Part shown: positions 1 through 7,740 of the stretch, piece by piece | Numbering within the stretch: the first letter of the stretch is position 1 | Layout of the letters: the number at the start of each line of letters is the position of its first letter | Assembly (NCBI RefSeq): GCF_008329645.1 | Contig: NZ_CP043474.1 | Span: forward strand, 3,038,001-3,102,000 | DNA length: 64,000 nt | Direction of reading: 5' to 3' | Source: Mycolicibacterium grossiae | GTDB taxonomy: Bacteria; Actinomycetota; Actinomycetes; Mycobacteriales; Mycobacteriaceae | Position numbers and translations under genes: made by a program | The notes under the pieces: generated by a model | The model's database searches: none | What the model was told of the DNA's origin: nothing | The model's input: only the letters and a program-made list of their open reading frames with translations

Positions 1-48
1 TGGCTTGCGCGGGCGCGGCGTCGCTGACAGCACTGCGCGCGCTTGGCG

Positions 49-381
49 CTACTCCTGGTCGTAGCCGGGATGGGCGACGGCGAGCCGGCGCAGCACCAGA
101 GCGCGCAACACCGCGGTGACCTCACCGCCGTGCCCGTCGAGGTCGCCGCGGCGGATGGCGGCGGCCAGCGCCGCCTCGTCGGGGTAGCCCAGCAGTTCCG
201 GGGGCGCCGCGCCGCGGGCGTCGTCGAGCAGCTCGCGCTCGACGGTCCGCAGCGCGTTGGCCGCGACCCGGACGTGGAAACCGACCGCCCCGTCGGTGGC
301 CTCTCGCACCTCGGTCTCGAGGAACTCGGCGACCGCGGCCACCAGTTCGGCGGCGGTCGGCCTGCCGTGCCAGCCGGTCAC
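49..381 (-). CDS. DUF6285 small protein, LvaB-like kinase partner
   Basis: Predicted 110-residue soluble protein rich in Ala, Arg and Leu, with no signal peptide or membrane segment. The opening (RPTAAELVAAVAEFLE), the central HVRVAANALRTVEREL stretch and the LGYPDEAALAAAIRRGD stretch match what I know of DUF6285, a family found next to APH-type kinases in actinobacteria and proteobacteria. The GTG start at 381 overlaps the stop of the upstream kinase (GTGA), so the two are translationally coupled. In the Pseudomonas levulinate pathway the kinase LvaA needs a small partner, LvaB; I infer that this protein plays the same role. The DUF6285 assignment is fairly firm; the LvaB role is inference. 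Confidence 0.8.
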   Translation of the reverse strand: MTGWHGRPTAAELVAAVAEFLETEVREATDGAVGFHVRVAANALRTVERELLDDARGAAPPELLGYPDEAALAAAIRRGDLDGHGGEVTAVLRALVLRRLAVAHPGYDQE

Positions 382-1358
382 GCCGACTCCAGCAGCGCAA
401 GCAGGTCGTACTCGGTCTCGCACACCCGCCTGCCGATGGCGGCCAGCTCCACCGACCGGGTGGCGCCGGACAGGTGGCGCTCCACCTGATAGCGGCAGAT
501 GACGCCCCACCGCAGGGTGGACAGCACCAGCCACCAGTGCATCGCGCCGCGGTCCAGCGTCGTGCCGGATGCGTCCTCGTAGGCCCGCAGCAGGTCCTCG
601 ACGCTGCCGAGGCCGCCGGCGCCGAGGGCGGGCGGCGCGCCGAACCGCCACGCCCGGATGCAGAACCAGGCGAGGTCCTCGTACACCTCGCCGGCGTGGG
701 TCAGTTCCCAGTCCAGCACCGCGGCCAGCCGGGCGGGTGCGGTTGCGGTGTCGACGATGAGGTTGCCCATCCGAAAGTCGCCGTGCACCAGCACCTTCGG
801 CGATGGGGCGGGCCGGTGTGCGGCGAGCCACCGGAACGCCCACTCGAAGGTCGCGGTGGTGTCGCCCATCGCGTCGAGCTGCCCGTGCGATTCGCCGAGC
901 GGCTCGGCGTCGGTCAGCCCGATGCCGGTGGGATCGGCGCGGTGGATCGCGGCCATCGCCCGGGCGCACTGCGACAGCAGGTCCGCCCGCGACGCGTCGT
1001 CGATGGCGCGCTGGATCCGGCGCACGATGGTCTCGCCGGCGACGAAGTCGCACACCAGGAACGGGCTGCCCAGCGTCGCGGTGGAGTCCGACGCCACCAG
1101 GACGCGGGGCACCGGCGCGCCGGCGGCGGCGGCACGGGTGAGGGCGGCGGCCTCCAGCTCCATGCCGGCGTGGATCTCCTCGGGCGGGCCGACGCGCAGG
1201 ATCAGCGGCCGTCGTCGGTCGGTGGTCACGGCGTCGAACGCCCACGTCGCCCGGCTGGCGCCGCCGGTGAGGACGCGCAGCCCCTCGATGCCCACGTCGC
1301 CGAGCGCGGGGGCCAGGGCGGCGCCCAGTGCGCGGGCCAGCGCGTCGCCGCCGATCAT
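378..1358 (-). CDS. APH-family phosphotransferase (LvaA/ACAD10-kinase-like)
   Basis: Kinase of 326 residues with the aminoglycoside/choline kinase fold. Seen are the N-terminal nucleotide region (LTGGASRATWAFD), the catalytic loop with its key residues (VLVHGDFRMGN) and the metal-binding motif (AVLDWELTHAGEVYEDLAW). These match the ACAD10/11 and LvaA kinase branch rather than antibiotic kinases. In that branch the kinase phosphorylates the 4-hydroxyl of a 4-hydroxyacyl-CoA, and the partner dehydrogenase then eliminates phosphate to give an enoyl-CoA. The ATG at 1358 overlaps the stop of the upstream acyl-CoA dehydrogenase (ATGA) and the stop overlaps the DUF6285 start. This adjacency supports a catabolic rather than a resistance role. 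The substrate is unknown. Confidence 0.85.
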   Translation of the reverse strand: MIGGDALARALGAALAPALGDVGIEGLRVLTGGASRATWAFDAVTTDRRRPLILRVGPPEEIHAGMELEAAALTRAAAAGAPVPRVLVASDSTATLGSPFLVCDFVAGETIVRRIQRAIDDASRADLLSQCARAMAAIHRADPTGIGLTDAEPLGESHGQLDAMGDTTATFEWAFRWLAAHRPAPSPKVLVHGDFRMGNLIVDTATAPARLAAVLDWELTHAGEVYEDLAWFCIRAWRFGAPPALGAGGLGSVEDLLRAYEDASGTTLDRGAMHWWLVLSTLRWGVICRYQVERHLSGATRSVELAAIGRRVCETEYDLLALLESA

Positions 1359-2596
1359 CGACGCGACCCGAACCGGAACATGCGCTGCGCCACCCGGCGG
1401 ATCTGAATCTCCTCGGCGCCCTCGGTGATCCGGTAGCGGCGGTGATGACGGTAGATGTGCTCGAACTGCTCGTGGCGACTGTAGCCCAGGCCGCCGTACA
1501 CCTGCATCGCGCGGTCGGCGGCCTCGCACACCAGGCGGTTGGCGCGGTAGTTGGCCATCGACACCTTGTCGGAGACCTCCATGTGGTGGTCGCGGTCCAG
1601 GTGCCAGGCAGCGTAGTACACCAGCAGCCGCACCATCTGCGTCTCGGTCTGCAGCTCGACGAGCGGCCACTGCACGGCCTGGTTCACCGACAGCGGCTTG
1701 CCGAACACCACCCGCGCACTGGCGTACTCGGCGGCACGGTCGATGCAATACTGGGCGGCGCCCAGGCTGCTGGCGGCCTGACGGATCCGGTTCTCGTGCA
1801 GGAACGTCTGGCCCACCTCGAGGCCGTGGTCGACCTCGCCGAGCACCGCGTCGGCGGGCACCCGCACGTCGGTCAGGACGACCTCACCGTGGTCGGTCGG
1901 CATGTTGAACGTCCACCAGTAGAAGGGCACCGTGAAACCCGGTGCGTCGCAGGGCACCAGGAAGGCCGTGATGCCGAGCGCCTGTCCGGCCTCCCCGGAC
2001 GTACGGGCGAACACCAAATCGTGCGTGGCTCGGTGTACGCCGGTGTTCCACCGCTTGGTGCCGTTGATGATCCAGGAGTCCCCGTCGCGGACCGCGGTGG
2101 TCTCCAGCCAGGTGGCGTCGCTGCCATGGTCGGGTTCCGATAGTCCGAACGCCATGGACCGGGTGCCGGTCAGCATGGCCTCGATCCACTCGGCCTTCTG
2201 CGACTCGGTACCGAATCGGTCCATCATGATGACCTGGGGGAAGTTGCCGACGATCGACGACTCGTCCTGCAGGTCGTTGTGCAGCCCGAGCCCCTTGTGC
2301 GCCAGATGTTCCCGGATCACGGCCATGTCGAGGTTGCTGCCGTCGCGGCCGCCGAACCGCGACGGCAGGCCGTAGCGCAGCCAGCCGGCGGCGTCGGCGC
2401 GGCGCCGCATCTCGTCGAGCAGCTCCTCCCACTCCCGGCGCGGCACGCCGCCGTTCTCCCAGTCGGTGCGGGCGTACTCGCGTCGCCGGTCGAAGTACTG
2501 CAGGTGCTCGGCCTCCAGTGGCGCGATCTCCGCGGAGATGAAGGCGTCGATCTCATCGAGCACGCCCCGAAGGTGTTCGGGCAGGGCGAAGTCCAC
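1355..2596 (-). CDS. acyl-CoA dehydrogenase (LvaC/ACAD10-11-like)
   Basis: Acyl-CoA dehydrogenase of 413 residues, standard length for the family. The N-terminal helical domain is followed by the FAD/substrate loop (MAFGLSEPDHGSDATWLETTA) and the C-terminal helical domain with QVYGGLGYSRHE and a final ITEGAEEIQIRRVAQRMF segment. The sequence resembles the ACAD10/ACAD11/LvaC branch, members of which act on 4-phospho-acyl-CoAs made by the adjacent kinase. It lies 18 bp after the TetR gene and its stop overlaps the start of the kinase gene. Family assignment is firm; the 4-hydroxyacyl-CoA role is inferred from the neighbouring kinase and DUF6285 genes. Confidence 0.9.
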   Translation of the reverse strand: MDFALPEHLRGVLDEIDAFISAEIAPLEAEHLQYFDRRREYARTDWENGGVPRREWEELLDEMRRRADAAGWLRYGLPSRFGGRDGSNLDMAVIREHLAHKGLGLHNDLQDESSIVGNFPQVIMMDRFGTESQKAEWIEAMLTGTRSMAFGLSEPDHGSDATWLETTAVRDGDSWIINGTKRWNTGVHRATHDLVFARTSGEAGQALGITAFLVPCDAPGFTVPFYWWTFNMPTDHGEVVLTDVRVPADAVLGEVDHGLEVGQTFLHENRIRQAASSLGAAQYCIDRAAEYASARVVFGKPLSVNQAVQWPLVELQTETQMVRLLVYYAAWHLDRDHHMEVSDKVSMANYRANRLVCEAADRAMQVYGGLGYSRHEQFEHIYRHHRRYRITEGAEEIQIRRVAQRMFRFGSRR

Positions 2597-2614
2597 GTCG
2601 GTTCTCCTCGGTCG

Positions 2615-3226
2615 CTAGATGCCGTACAGGGTTCGCCGCCAGATCGTCGACAGCGTGGTGATGGCCTGCTCGTCGCCGACGACGAGTCCCAGGCCGGAGG
2701 GGCGCAGCGAGACCACCGTGAAGTTCTCGAAGAGCAGCGCGATCGCGGCGCCGATCAGCTCGGGATCGGCGTCGGGTGCGTACCCCTGCTCCTGGGCACG
2801 GCGCACCGACGCCGCCACCATGTCGATGCCGAAGCGCCGGAATTCGTTCTGCACGTCGGCGAAGCGCGGCCGGGTGTCGGCGAGCTGGTTGACCGCCACC
2901 ATGATGCCGATGTGCTGGGTGAAGACGTTCCAGTAACCGGTGACCACCTGGGTGAAGAAGTCGGTGTCCGCGGGGGACTCGGGTAGGTGCACGGTCAGGC
3001 CGGAGGGCATCACGACGTCGTGCAGGAACGACGTCGCCAGGGCGTAGAGCAGGTCCTCCTTGTCGGTGTAGTACCGGTAGAAGGCGGCCGTGGAACGGCC
3101 GGCGGCGGTGGTGATGTCGGCCAGCGTGGTGCCGTGAAAACCGCGCTCCGCGAACAACGTTCGCGCAGCCTGCTCGAGAGCGTCACGGGTCTGGCGGCCC
3201 TTGGCGGTGAGGACGTCCTGGGGCAC
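2615..3226 (-). CDS. TetR family transcriptional regulator
   Basis: Regulator of 203 residues with the usual N-terminal TetR helix-turn-helix (ARTLFAERGFHGTTLADITTAAGRSTAAFYRYYTDKEDLL, about residues 20-60) and a variable C-terminal ligand domain. GTG start. It sits inside the catabolic operon, 9 bp after the HMG-CoA-lyase-like gene and 18 bp before the acyl-CoA dehydrogenase, so it is probably co-transcribed with and controls that operon. A CoA-thioester or ring-cleavage intermediate is a likely ligand, but nothing in the sequence shows which. A candidate operator (AAGTGA-N8-TCACTT) lies upstream of the first gene of the operon. Confidence 0.9.
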   Translation of the reverse strand: MPQDVLTAKGRQTRDALEQAARTLFAERGFHGTTLADITTAAGRSTAAFYRYYTDKEDLLYALATSFLHDVVMPSGLTVHLPESPADTDFFTQVVTGYWNVFTQHIGIMVAVNQLADTRPRFADVQNEFRRFGIDMVAASVRRAQEQGYAPDADPELIGAAIALLFENFTVVSLRPSGLGLVVGDEQAITTLSTIWRRTLYGI

Positions 3227-3235
3227 GGGACGGGC

Positions 3236-4144
3236 TCAGCCGAGGATGCGGTCGCCGGCGCGCAGCAGCGCGCTGGGCAGGTCGTGGCCGACGGCGTCGC
3301 GGGCGACGGCGGCGGCGTGGATGGCGGCCGTGAGGTCGACGCCGGTGTCGATGCCGCTGTCGCGCAGCAGGTACACCAGATCCTCGGTGGCGATGTTGCC
3401 GCTGGCGCCGGGGGCGAAGGGACAGCCGCCGAGGCCGCCCACGGAGGCGTCCAGGCGAGTGACCCCGGCCGTCACGGCGGCCCAGGCGCTGGCCAGTCCG
3501 GCGCCGCGGGTGTCGTGGAAGTGGGCGCCGACCGGCACGTCGCCGAGCACGGGGCGCAGCACGTCGAGCAGCGTCGTCACCCGACGCGGCGTGGTGGTGC
3601 CGATCGTGTCGGCGACGGCGACCCGGTCGGTGCCGAGTTCGACGGCCGCCGTGACGACGTCGCGGACCCGCGCCGGATCGGTGGGCCCGTCGAAGGGGCA
3701 GTCCCAGGCGGTCGCGACGATCACCTCGATGGTGGCGCCGCCGTCGTGCGCGATCCGGGTGATGTCGGCGATCAGGTCCGTCGACTCGGCGGTGCCGCGT
3801 CCGACGTTCGCGCGGCTGTGCCCGTCTGCGGCGGACACCACGTACTCCAGCGACGTCATGCCGGCGGCCACCGCCCGGGCGGCGCCGCCCGGGCCCGCCA
3901 CCAGCGCGGAGAACTCGACGTCGCCGTGCTGCTGCCGCAACCGGGGCAGTTCGGCGGCGAGCGCGGCGGCGTCGGCGAGGGCCGGCACCTTCGACGGCGA
4001 GACGAAGGCCGTCACCTCGACCTCGCGGACACCCGTCGCGAGGACCGCCTCGAGCAGAGCGAGCTTGGCCGCCAACGGGATCGGCCGCTCGATCTGCAGG
4101 CCGTCGCGCAGGCACACCTCGCGGATGGTGACGCTCCCGATCAC
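3236..4144 (-). CDS. hydroxymethylglutaryl-CoA lyase family protein
   Basis: TIM-barrel lyase of 302 residues in the HMG-CoA lyase/DRE-TIM family. Key features are the N-terminal REVCLRDGLQIE (catalytic Arg and metal Asp), the metal-binding HFHDTRGAG, and the mobile Cys loop GLGGCPFAPGASGN, which is the HMG-CoA lyase signature. It would cleave a 3-hydroxy-3-methyl (or similar) acyl-CoA to acetyl-CoA and an oxo-acid. GTG start at 4144 overlaps the stop of the CoA-transferase gene (GTGA). Alone it could serve leucine breakdown, but liu/mcc genes are absent here; the context suggests the final cleavage step of the operon's own pathway. Confidence 0.9.
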   Translation of the reverse strand: MIGSVTIREVCLRDGLQIERPIPLAAKLALLEAVLATGVREVEVTAFVSPSKVPALADAAALAAELPRLRQQHGDVEFSALVAGPGGAARAVAAGMTSLEYVVSAADGHSRANVGRGTAESTDLIADITRIAHDGGATIEVIVATAWDCPFDGPTDPARVRDVVTAAVELGTDRVAVADTIGTTTPRRVTTLLDVLRPVLGDVPVGAHFHDTRGAGLASAWAAVTAGVTRLDASVGGLGGCPFAPGASGNIATEDLVYLLRDSGIDTGVDLTAAIHAAAVARDAVGHDLPSALLRAGDRILG

Positions 4145-5346
4145 AGCACCCCCTCGTGGCGCAGCTGGTCGATGTCCTCGGCGGAGCAGCCCAGCAGACC
4201 GCGGTAGACCTCGTCGTTGTGCTGGCCGGGCACGGCCGATCCGGAGCACCGGATGGTGCCGGGCGTGTCGGAGAGCACCGGGATCACGCCGGGTCCCTTG
4301 ACGGCACGCCCGATGCGTTCGTCCCAGTGGTCGGCGATCATGCCGCGAGACAGCAGCTGCGGGTCGGTGACGACCTCGGCGACGGTGTTGATGGGTCCGC
4401 TGATGACACCGGCGGCCGAGAGCGTGGCGATGACGTCGTCGGGTTGGCGGGCGGCGGCCCAGGCGCCGATGATCTCGTCCAGCTCGTCCTGATTGCGGCC
4501 ACGACTGACGTGATCGGCGAAGCGCTCGTCGGTGGCGAGTTCGGGCCGCCCCATGGCGGCGCACAGCCGCCGGAACACGGTGTCTTGGTTGGCGGCGATG
4601 ACCACCCAGCTGCCGTCGGCGCTGCGGTAGATGTTGGACGGCGCGATGCCCTCCAGCCGGGTGCCCGACGGCCCCCGCACCACGCCGCCGACGTCGTAGT
4701 CGGGGATCGTCGACTCCTGCACCGCCAGGCAGGCCTCGGTGAGCGCGGCGTCGACCACCTGGCCCTCGCCGGTGACGCTGCGGCGGTACAGCGCGGCCAG
4801 CGCGCCCTGGGCGGCGAACATGCCCGCCAGGCTGTCGCCGAGCGACAGCGCCAGGCGCGGCGGCGGACCGCCGGGGAAGCCGTTCATGTGCCGCAGGCCG
4901 CTGGCCGCCTCGGCGACCGACGCGTAGCCGGCCTTGTGCGCCTCGGGCCCGGTCTGGCCGTACCCGGACACCCGGACCAGGACGATGCCGAGGTTGCGGG
5001 CACGGAGCACGTCGTAGCCGAGGTCCCACTTCTCCAGCGTGCCGGGGCGGAAGTTCTCGACGATCACGTCGGAGCGCTCGACGAGGTCGAGGAACAGGTC
5101 GCGTCCGCGGGGCGCGCGCAGGTTCAGCGTCACGGCCTTCTTGTTGCGCGCATGCACGGTCCAGAAGAAGTGATGCCCGTCGCGTTCGGCCTGGCCCCAG
5201 GTGCGCAGCGGGTCCGGGGCACCCGGCGGTTCGATCTTGATGACCTCCGCGCCCATGTCGCCGAGCAGCCGTCCCGCGAAGGGGCCGGAGATCAACGTCC
5301 CGACTTCCAGGACCCGGATGCCGTCGAGCGGTCCGGTGACCGTCAC
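4141..5346 (-). CDS. CaiB/BaiF class III CoA-transferase family protein
   Basis: Protein of 401 residues with the CaiB/BaiF fold: N-terminal LDGIRVLEVGTLISGPFAGRLLGDMGAEVIKIE, central HARNKKAVTLNL, VENFRPGTLEKWDLGYD and QTGPEAHKAGYASVAEA. Family members move CoA between carboxylic acids and would activate the operon's substrate as a CoA thioester. Oddity: the usual Asp nucleophile follows Gly-Tyr/Phe, whereas here residue 142 in that position is Ala. Some homologues share this change, so activity may depend on another residue or the protein may have a different role. The GTG start overlaps the stop of the hydrolase gene. Confidence 0.88.
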   Translation of the reverse strand: MTVTGPLDGIRVLEVGTLISGPFAGRLLGDMGAEVIKIEPPGAPDPLRTWGQAERDGHHFFWTVHARNKKAVTLNLRAPRGRDLFLDLVERSDVIVENFRPGTLEKWDLGYDVLRARNLGIVLVRVSGYGQTGPEAHKAGYASVAEAASGLRHMNGFPGGPPPRLALSLGDSLAGMFAAQGALAALYRRSVTGEGQVVDAALTEACLAVQESTIPDYDVGGVVRGPSGTRLEGIAPSNIYRSADGSWVVIAANQDTVFRRLCAAMGRPELATDERFADHVSRGRNQDELDEIIGAWAAARQPDDVIATLSAAGVISGPINTVAEVVTDPQLLSRGMIADHWDERIGRAVKGPGVIPVLSDTPGTIRCSGSAVPGQHNDEVYRGLLGCSAEDIDQLRHEGVL

Positions 5347-6554
5347 GGCGCCGAATCCCGGGTCGCTTCGCTCCTGCTCTCCGCTGCGAATCCGTGCCGC
5401 TGCAGCCAGTCGGTACAGATGCCGACCGCGGCCGCCAGCGTCTCGCGCTGGTCCGGTCCGGCGTAGTAGTGGTTGGCGCCCGGGATCTCGTGCATCTCCT
5501 TGTCGGGGTGGCCGATCGCCTCGAACAGCCGGCGGGTGTGGCTGGGCGTGCAGGCGTCGTCGGCCAGGTTGCCGATGACCAGCGTCGGCACCGCGACGTC
5601 GGGACCGCACGCCACGGCGTCGCCGTGGGCGTCGTCGTAGCTCCACTGGGACAGCCAGCTCCGCAGCGTGCAGAACCGGGCCAGGCCGACGGGCGAATCG
5701 TTCACCACCCGAGGATCACCCAGATAACAGGTTCCCGGGGTCCGTTCGTTGGGATCGACGGTCGGGTCCAGCCAGCGCGGGTCCGCCATGGTGCCGTGCA
5801 CGACGAAGGCGAACTCATCATCGGGTCGGCCCGCCGCCGCGAGTTCGGCCAGTTTCGCCTTGACCCACTTGGTGATTCGCCGGTTGCGGTCGATCTGCGC
5901 CTGCCGGTACCGCTCGAGGAACTCACTCGTGTACGGCGGCTGGTTCGGGTTGGCCGGGTCGTAGAGGTTCAGTTCGGGATCGCGACGGCCGGGGTCGGAT
6001 TCGTCGAGGATCGAGGCGTCCAGCCACTCGGTCAGCGTGCCGTGCCGGCTGACGTGGGCGGCGAGCAGCATGACGGCGTCGGCCGGGACCAGCCCCAGTG
6101 CCGTCAGGTCGGGCCCGTCGCCGGACGGGCTCGACGTCACGGTGGGGTGCTGCGCCTGTTGCTGATAGAACACCGACAGCGAGCCGCCACCGCTCCAGCC
6201 GGCGAGCACCACCTTCTCGTACCCGAGGCGGTGCTTCGCGTCCTTGATGCACTCGCCGAGGTCTTCGACGACCTTCTCCATGAGCAGCGCGCTGTCGGTG
6301 CCGCGGAACCGGCTGTTGCAGTAGATGACGTGGTGCCCGGCGCGGGCGAGGGCGTTGATCATCGGCAGGTAGGCGCCACCGCCGATCGGGTGCATGAAGA
6401 TCAGTACGGTATTCGATGCTGCGGCAGGCCGCAGCAGGTAGCTCTCCAGCACGACGAGTTCCGCGACACCGCCGTAGACGTCCCGCACGCGCGAGGTGTT
6501 CTGGTAGGCGACCAGGTAGGGGATCCGCTCGTAGTGGTGCTTCACGGCGCTCAC
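5343..6554 (-). CDS. alpha/beta hydrolase
   Basis: Hydrolase of 403 residues with no signal peptide. The nucleophile elbow is GWSGGGS (Ser about residue 121), preceded by an oxyanion-type region (LIFMHPIGGGAYLP). Late motifs include VIGNLADDACTPSHTRR (acid residue) and GANHYYAGP (catalytic His). The long insert between the elbow and the C-terminal half is unusual and may form a lid. GTG start directly abuts the stop of the dioxygenase-like gene and its own stop overlaps the CoA-transferase start. The position next to a ring-cleavage-like enzyme suggests hydrolysis of a cleavage product, ester or lactone; the substrate is not known. Confidence 0.85.
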   Translation of the reverse strand: MSAVKHHYERIPYLVAYQNTSRVRDVYGGVAELVVLESYLLRPAAASNTVLIFMHPIGGGAYLPMINALARAGHHVIYCNSRFRGTDSALLMEKVVEDLGECIKDAKHRLGYEKVVLAGWSGGGSLSVFYQQQAQHPTVTSSPSGDGPDLTALGLVPADAVMLLAAHVSRHGTLTEWLDASILDESDPGRRDPELNLYDPANPNQPPYTSEFLERYRQAQIDRNRRITKWVKAKLAELAAAGRPDDEFAFVVHGTMADPRWLDPTVDPNERTPGTCYLGDPRVVNDSPVGLARFCTLRSWLSQWSYDDAHGDAVACGPDVAVPTLVIGNLADDACTPSHTRRLFEAIGHPDKEMHEIPGANHYYAGPDQRETLAAAVGICTDWLQRHGFAAESRSEATRDSAP

Positions 6555-7658
6555 TCAGTGCTGCCCGAGGTCGCTTGCGAGGACCTCCGCCGACGGCACC
6601 AGCCGGCGCCGGGTGTCGATGGCGATTACCGACCAGTCCACCCGGTCGAACTCGTCGAACGTCCGGCGTGCGCGTTCGCGGGCCTTCTCCGGGGCGCCGT
6701 GGTGCACGCCCTGCGGTGCGTGCGAGATGAGGCCCGGCGGCATGGGGATGCCGTACAGCGCCCCGCTGTGGAAGAACGCGATCTCGTCGTAGTCGACGTT
6801 GCGGTGGTACCAGGGCGTGCGCTCGGTGCCGGGGACGCCCTCGGCGGGCTTGGGCAGGAAGTTCATCACGGCCACGCCGGTCGCCTGCATGAACAGGTGC
6901 ACGGTGGGCGGCAGGTGCACGCTGTCGGAGGTGACCACGTTGTAGTCGGCGATGTTGAAGGTGAAGGCGAAGTTGTCGCCCCGCCAGCCCTCGACGTCCA
7001 GCGGGTGGTGGGGGTAGTACAGCGTCGTCGGGCCGCCATCGTGGACGAGCCGGACCTCGTACTCCCCGTCCTCGGTTCGCGGCCCGTCGTCGAGCGCCGC
7101 GGGTTCGGGGATCACGGCCTGCGACGGGTCGAAGGGAAAGTGCCTGCCGAGCGCGCCCGGTGGCGGCACGCGGAACTCCGCGGTGGCCTGCACCATCAGC
7201 CAGACCTCGTCGCCGGCGTCGGGGACGTGGCGCCACGTGCAGGCCTTGGGGACGTAGACCCAGTCGCCCTCGCGGTAGCGCAGCGGGCCGAACTCGGTCT
7301 CCAGGAGCCCGGATCCGCGGTGCACGAAGCTCAGCAGGTCGCCGTCGACGTGGCGCACGAAGTAGGGCATCGCCTCGGCGCGGCGGGACAGCAGCACCTG
7401 GCAGTCGGCGTTCGAGAACATCAGCAGCGGGCCGCCCCGGGGGTCGCTGGCGTCGTCCGGCTCCAGTGCCGAGGACAGCACGTCCACGGGGCGCAGTGGG
7501 CCGACGCTGCGGAAGGCCGTCGGGTCGTGGCGCCGGTACATGTTGGCGGTCCGGCCGGTGAAGCCGTCCCGGCCGAGTTCGTCGTCCTTGAGGCCGTCGA
7601 GGTCGGCGTGCAGTCGCCGGGGCGTCACGCCCTTGCGCAGGTGGACGAAGGACTCCAT
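6555..7658 (-). CDS. homogentisate 1,2-dioxygenase-like cupin protein
   Basis: Protein of 367 residues related to homogentisate dioxygenase (which is usually about 430-450). It contains YREGDWVYVPKACTWRH in the N-terminal cupin and, in the C-terminal half, WYHRNVDYDEIAFF and APQGVHHGAPEKA, which resemble the HGD iron ligands (His, Glu, His). It may be an Fe(II) ring-cleaving dioxygenase, but neither maleylacetoacetate isomerase nor fumarylacetoacetase is nearby, so homogentisate itself is doubtful. The start at 7658 is preferred over an upstream in-frame start because AGGGAGA lies at ribosome-binding distance. First gene of the eight-gene operon; its promoter probably overlaps the inverted repeat at 7683. 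Confidence 0.85.
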   Translation of the reverse strand: MESFVHLRKGVTPRRLHADLDGLKDDELGRDGFTGRTANMYRRHDPTAFRSVGPLRPVDVLSSALEPDDASDPRGGPLLMFSNADCQVLLSRRAEAMPYFVRHVDGDLLSFVHRGSGLLETEFGPLRYREGDWVYVPKACTWRHVPDAGDEVWLMVQATAEFRVPPPGALGRHFPFDPSQAVIPEPAALDDGPRTEDGEYEVRLVHDGGPTTLYYPHHPLDVEGWRGDNFAFTFNIADYNVVTSDSVHLPPTVHLFMQATGVAVMNFLPKPAEGVPGTERTPWYHRNVDYDEIAFFHSGALYGIPMPPGLISHAPQGVHHGAPEKARERARRTFDEFDRVDWSVIAIDTRRRLVPSAEVLASDLGQH

Positions 7659-7682
7659 GGCTGTCTCCCTTGACCGAACTGA

Positions 7683-7702
7683 AAGTGACGTTAGTTTCAC
7701 TT
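7683..7702. promoter_or_regulatory. candidate TetR operator upstream of the catabolic operon
   Basis: AAGTGA and TCACTT form 6-base inverted arms separated by 8 bases, 25 bases before the first gene of the minus-strand operon. Position and size fit an operator, most simply for the TetR encoded within the operon. Short arms make this tentative. Confidence 0.4.
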
Positions 7703-7740
7703 CTGGATGGCTGTCAACGGTCCGACCGCGGGGGACGCGG

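Noticed and set aside
1..48. End of a neighbouring gene
   Set aside because: A short plus-strand frame ends at 25-27, but too little sequence remains to assign it.
378..1358. Aminoglycoside resistance gene
   Set aside because: The APH fold is present, but the coupling to acyl-CoA dehydrogenase and DUF6285 and the sequence type fit catabolic ACAD10/LvaA-like kinases.
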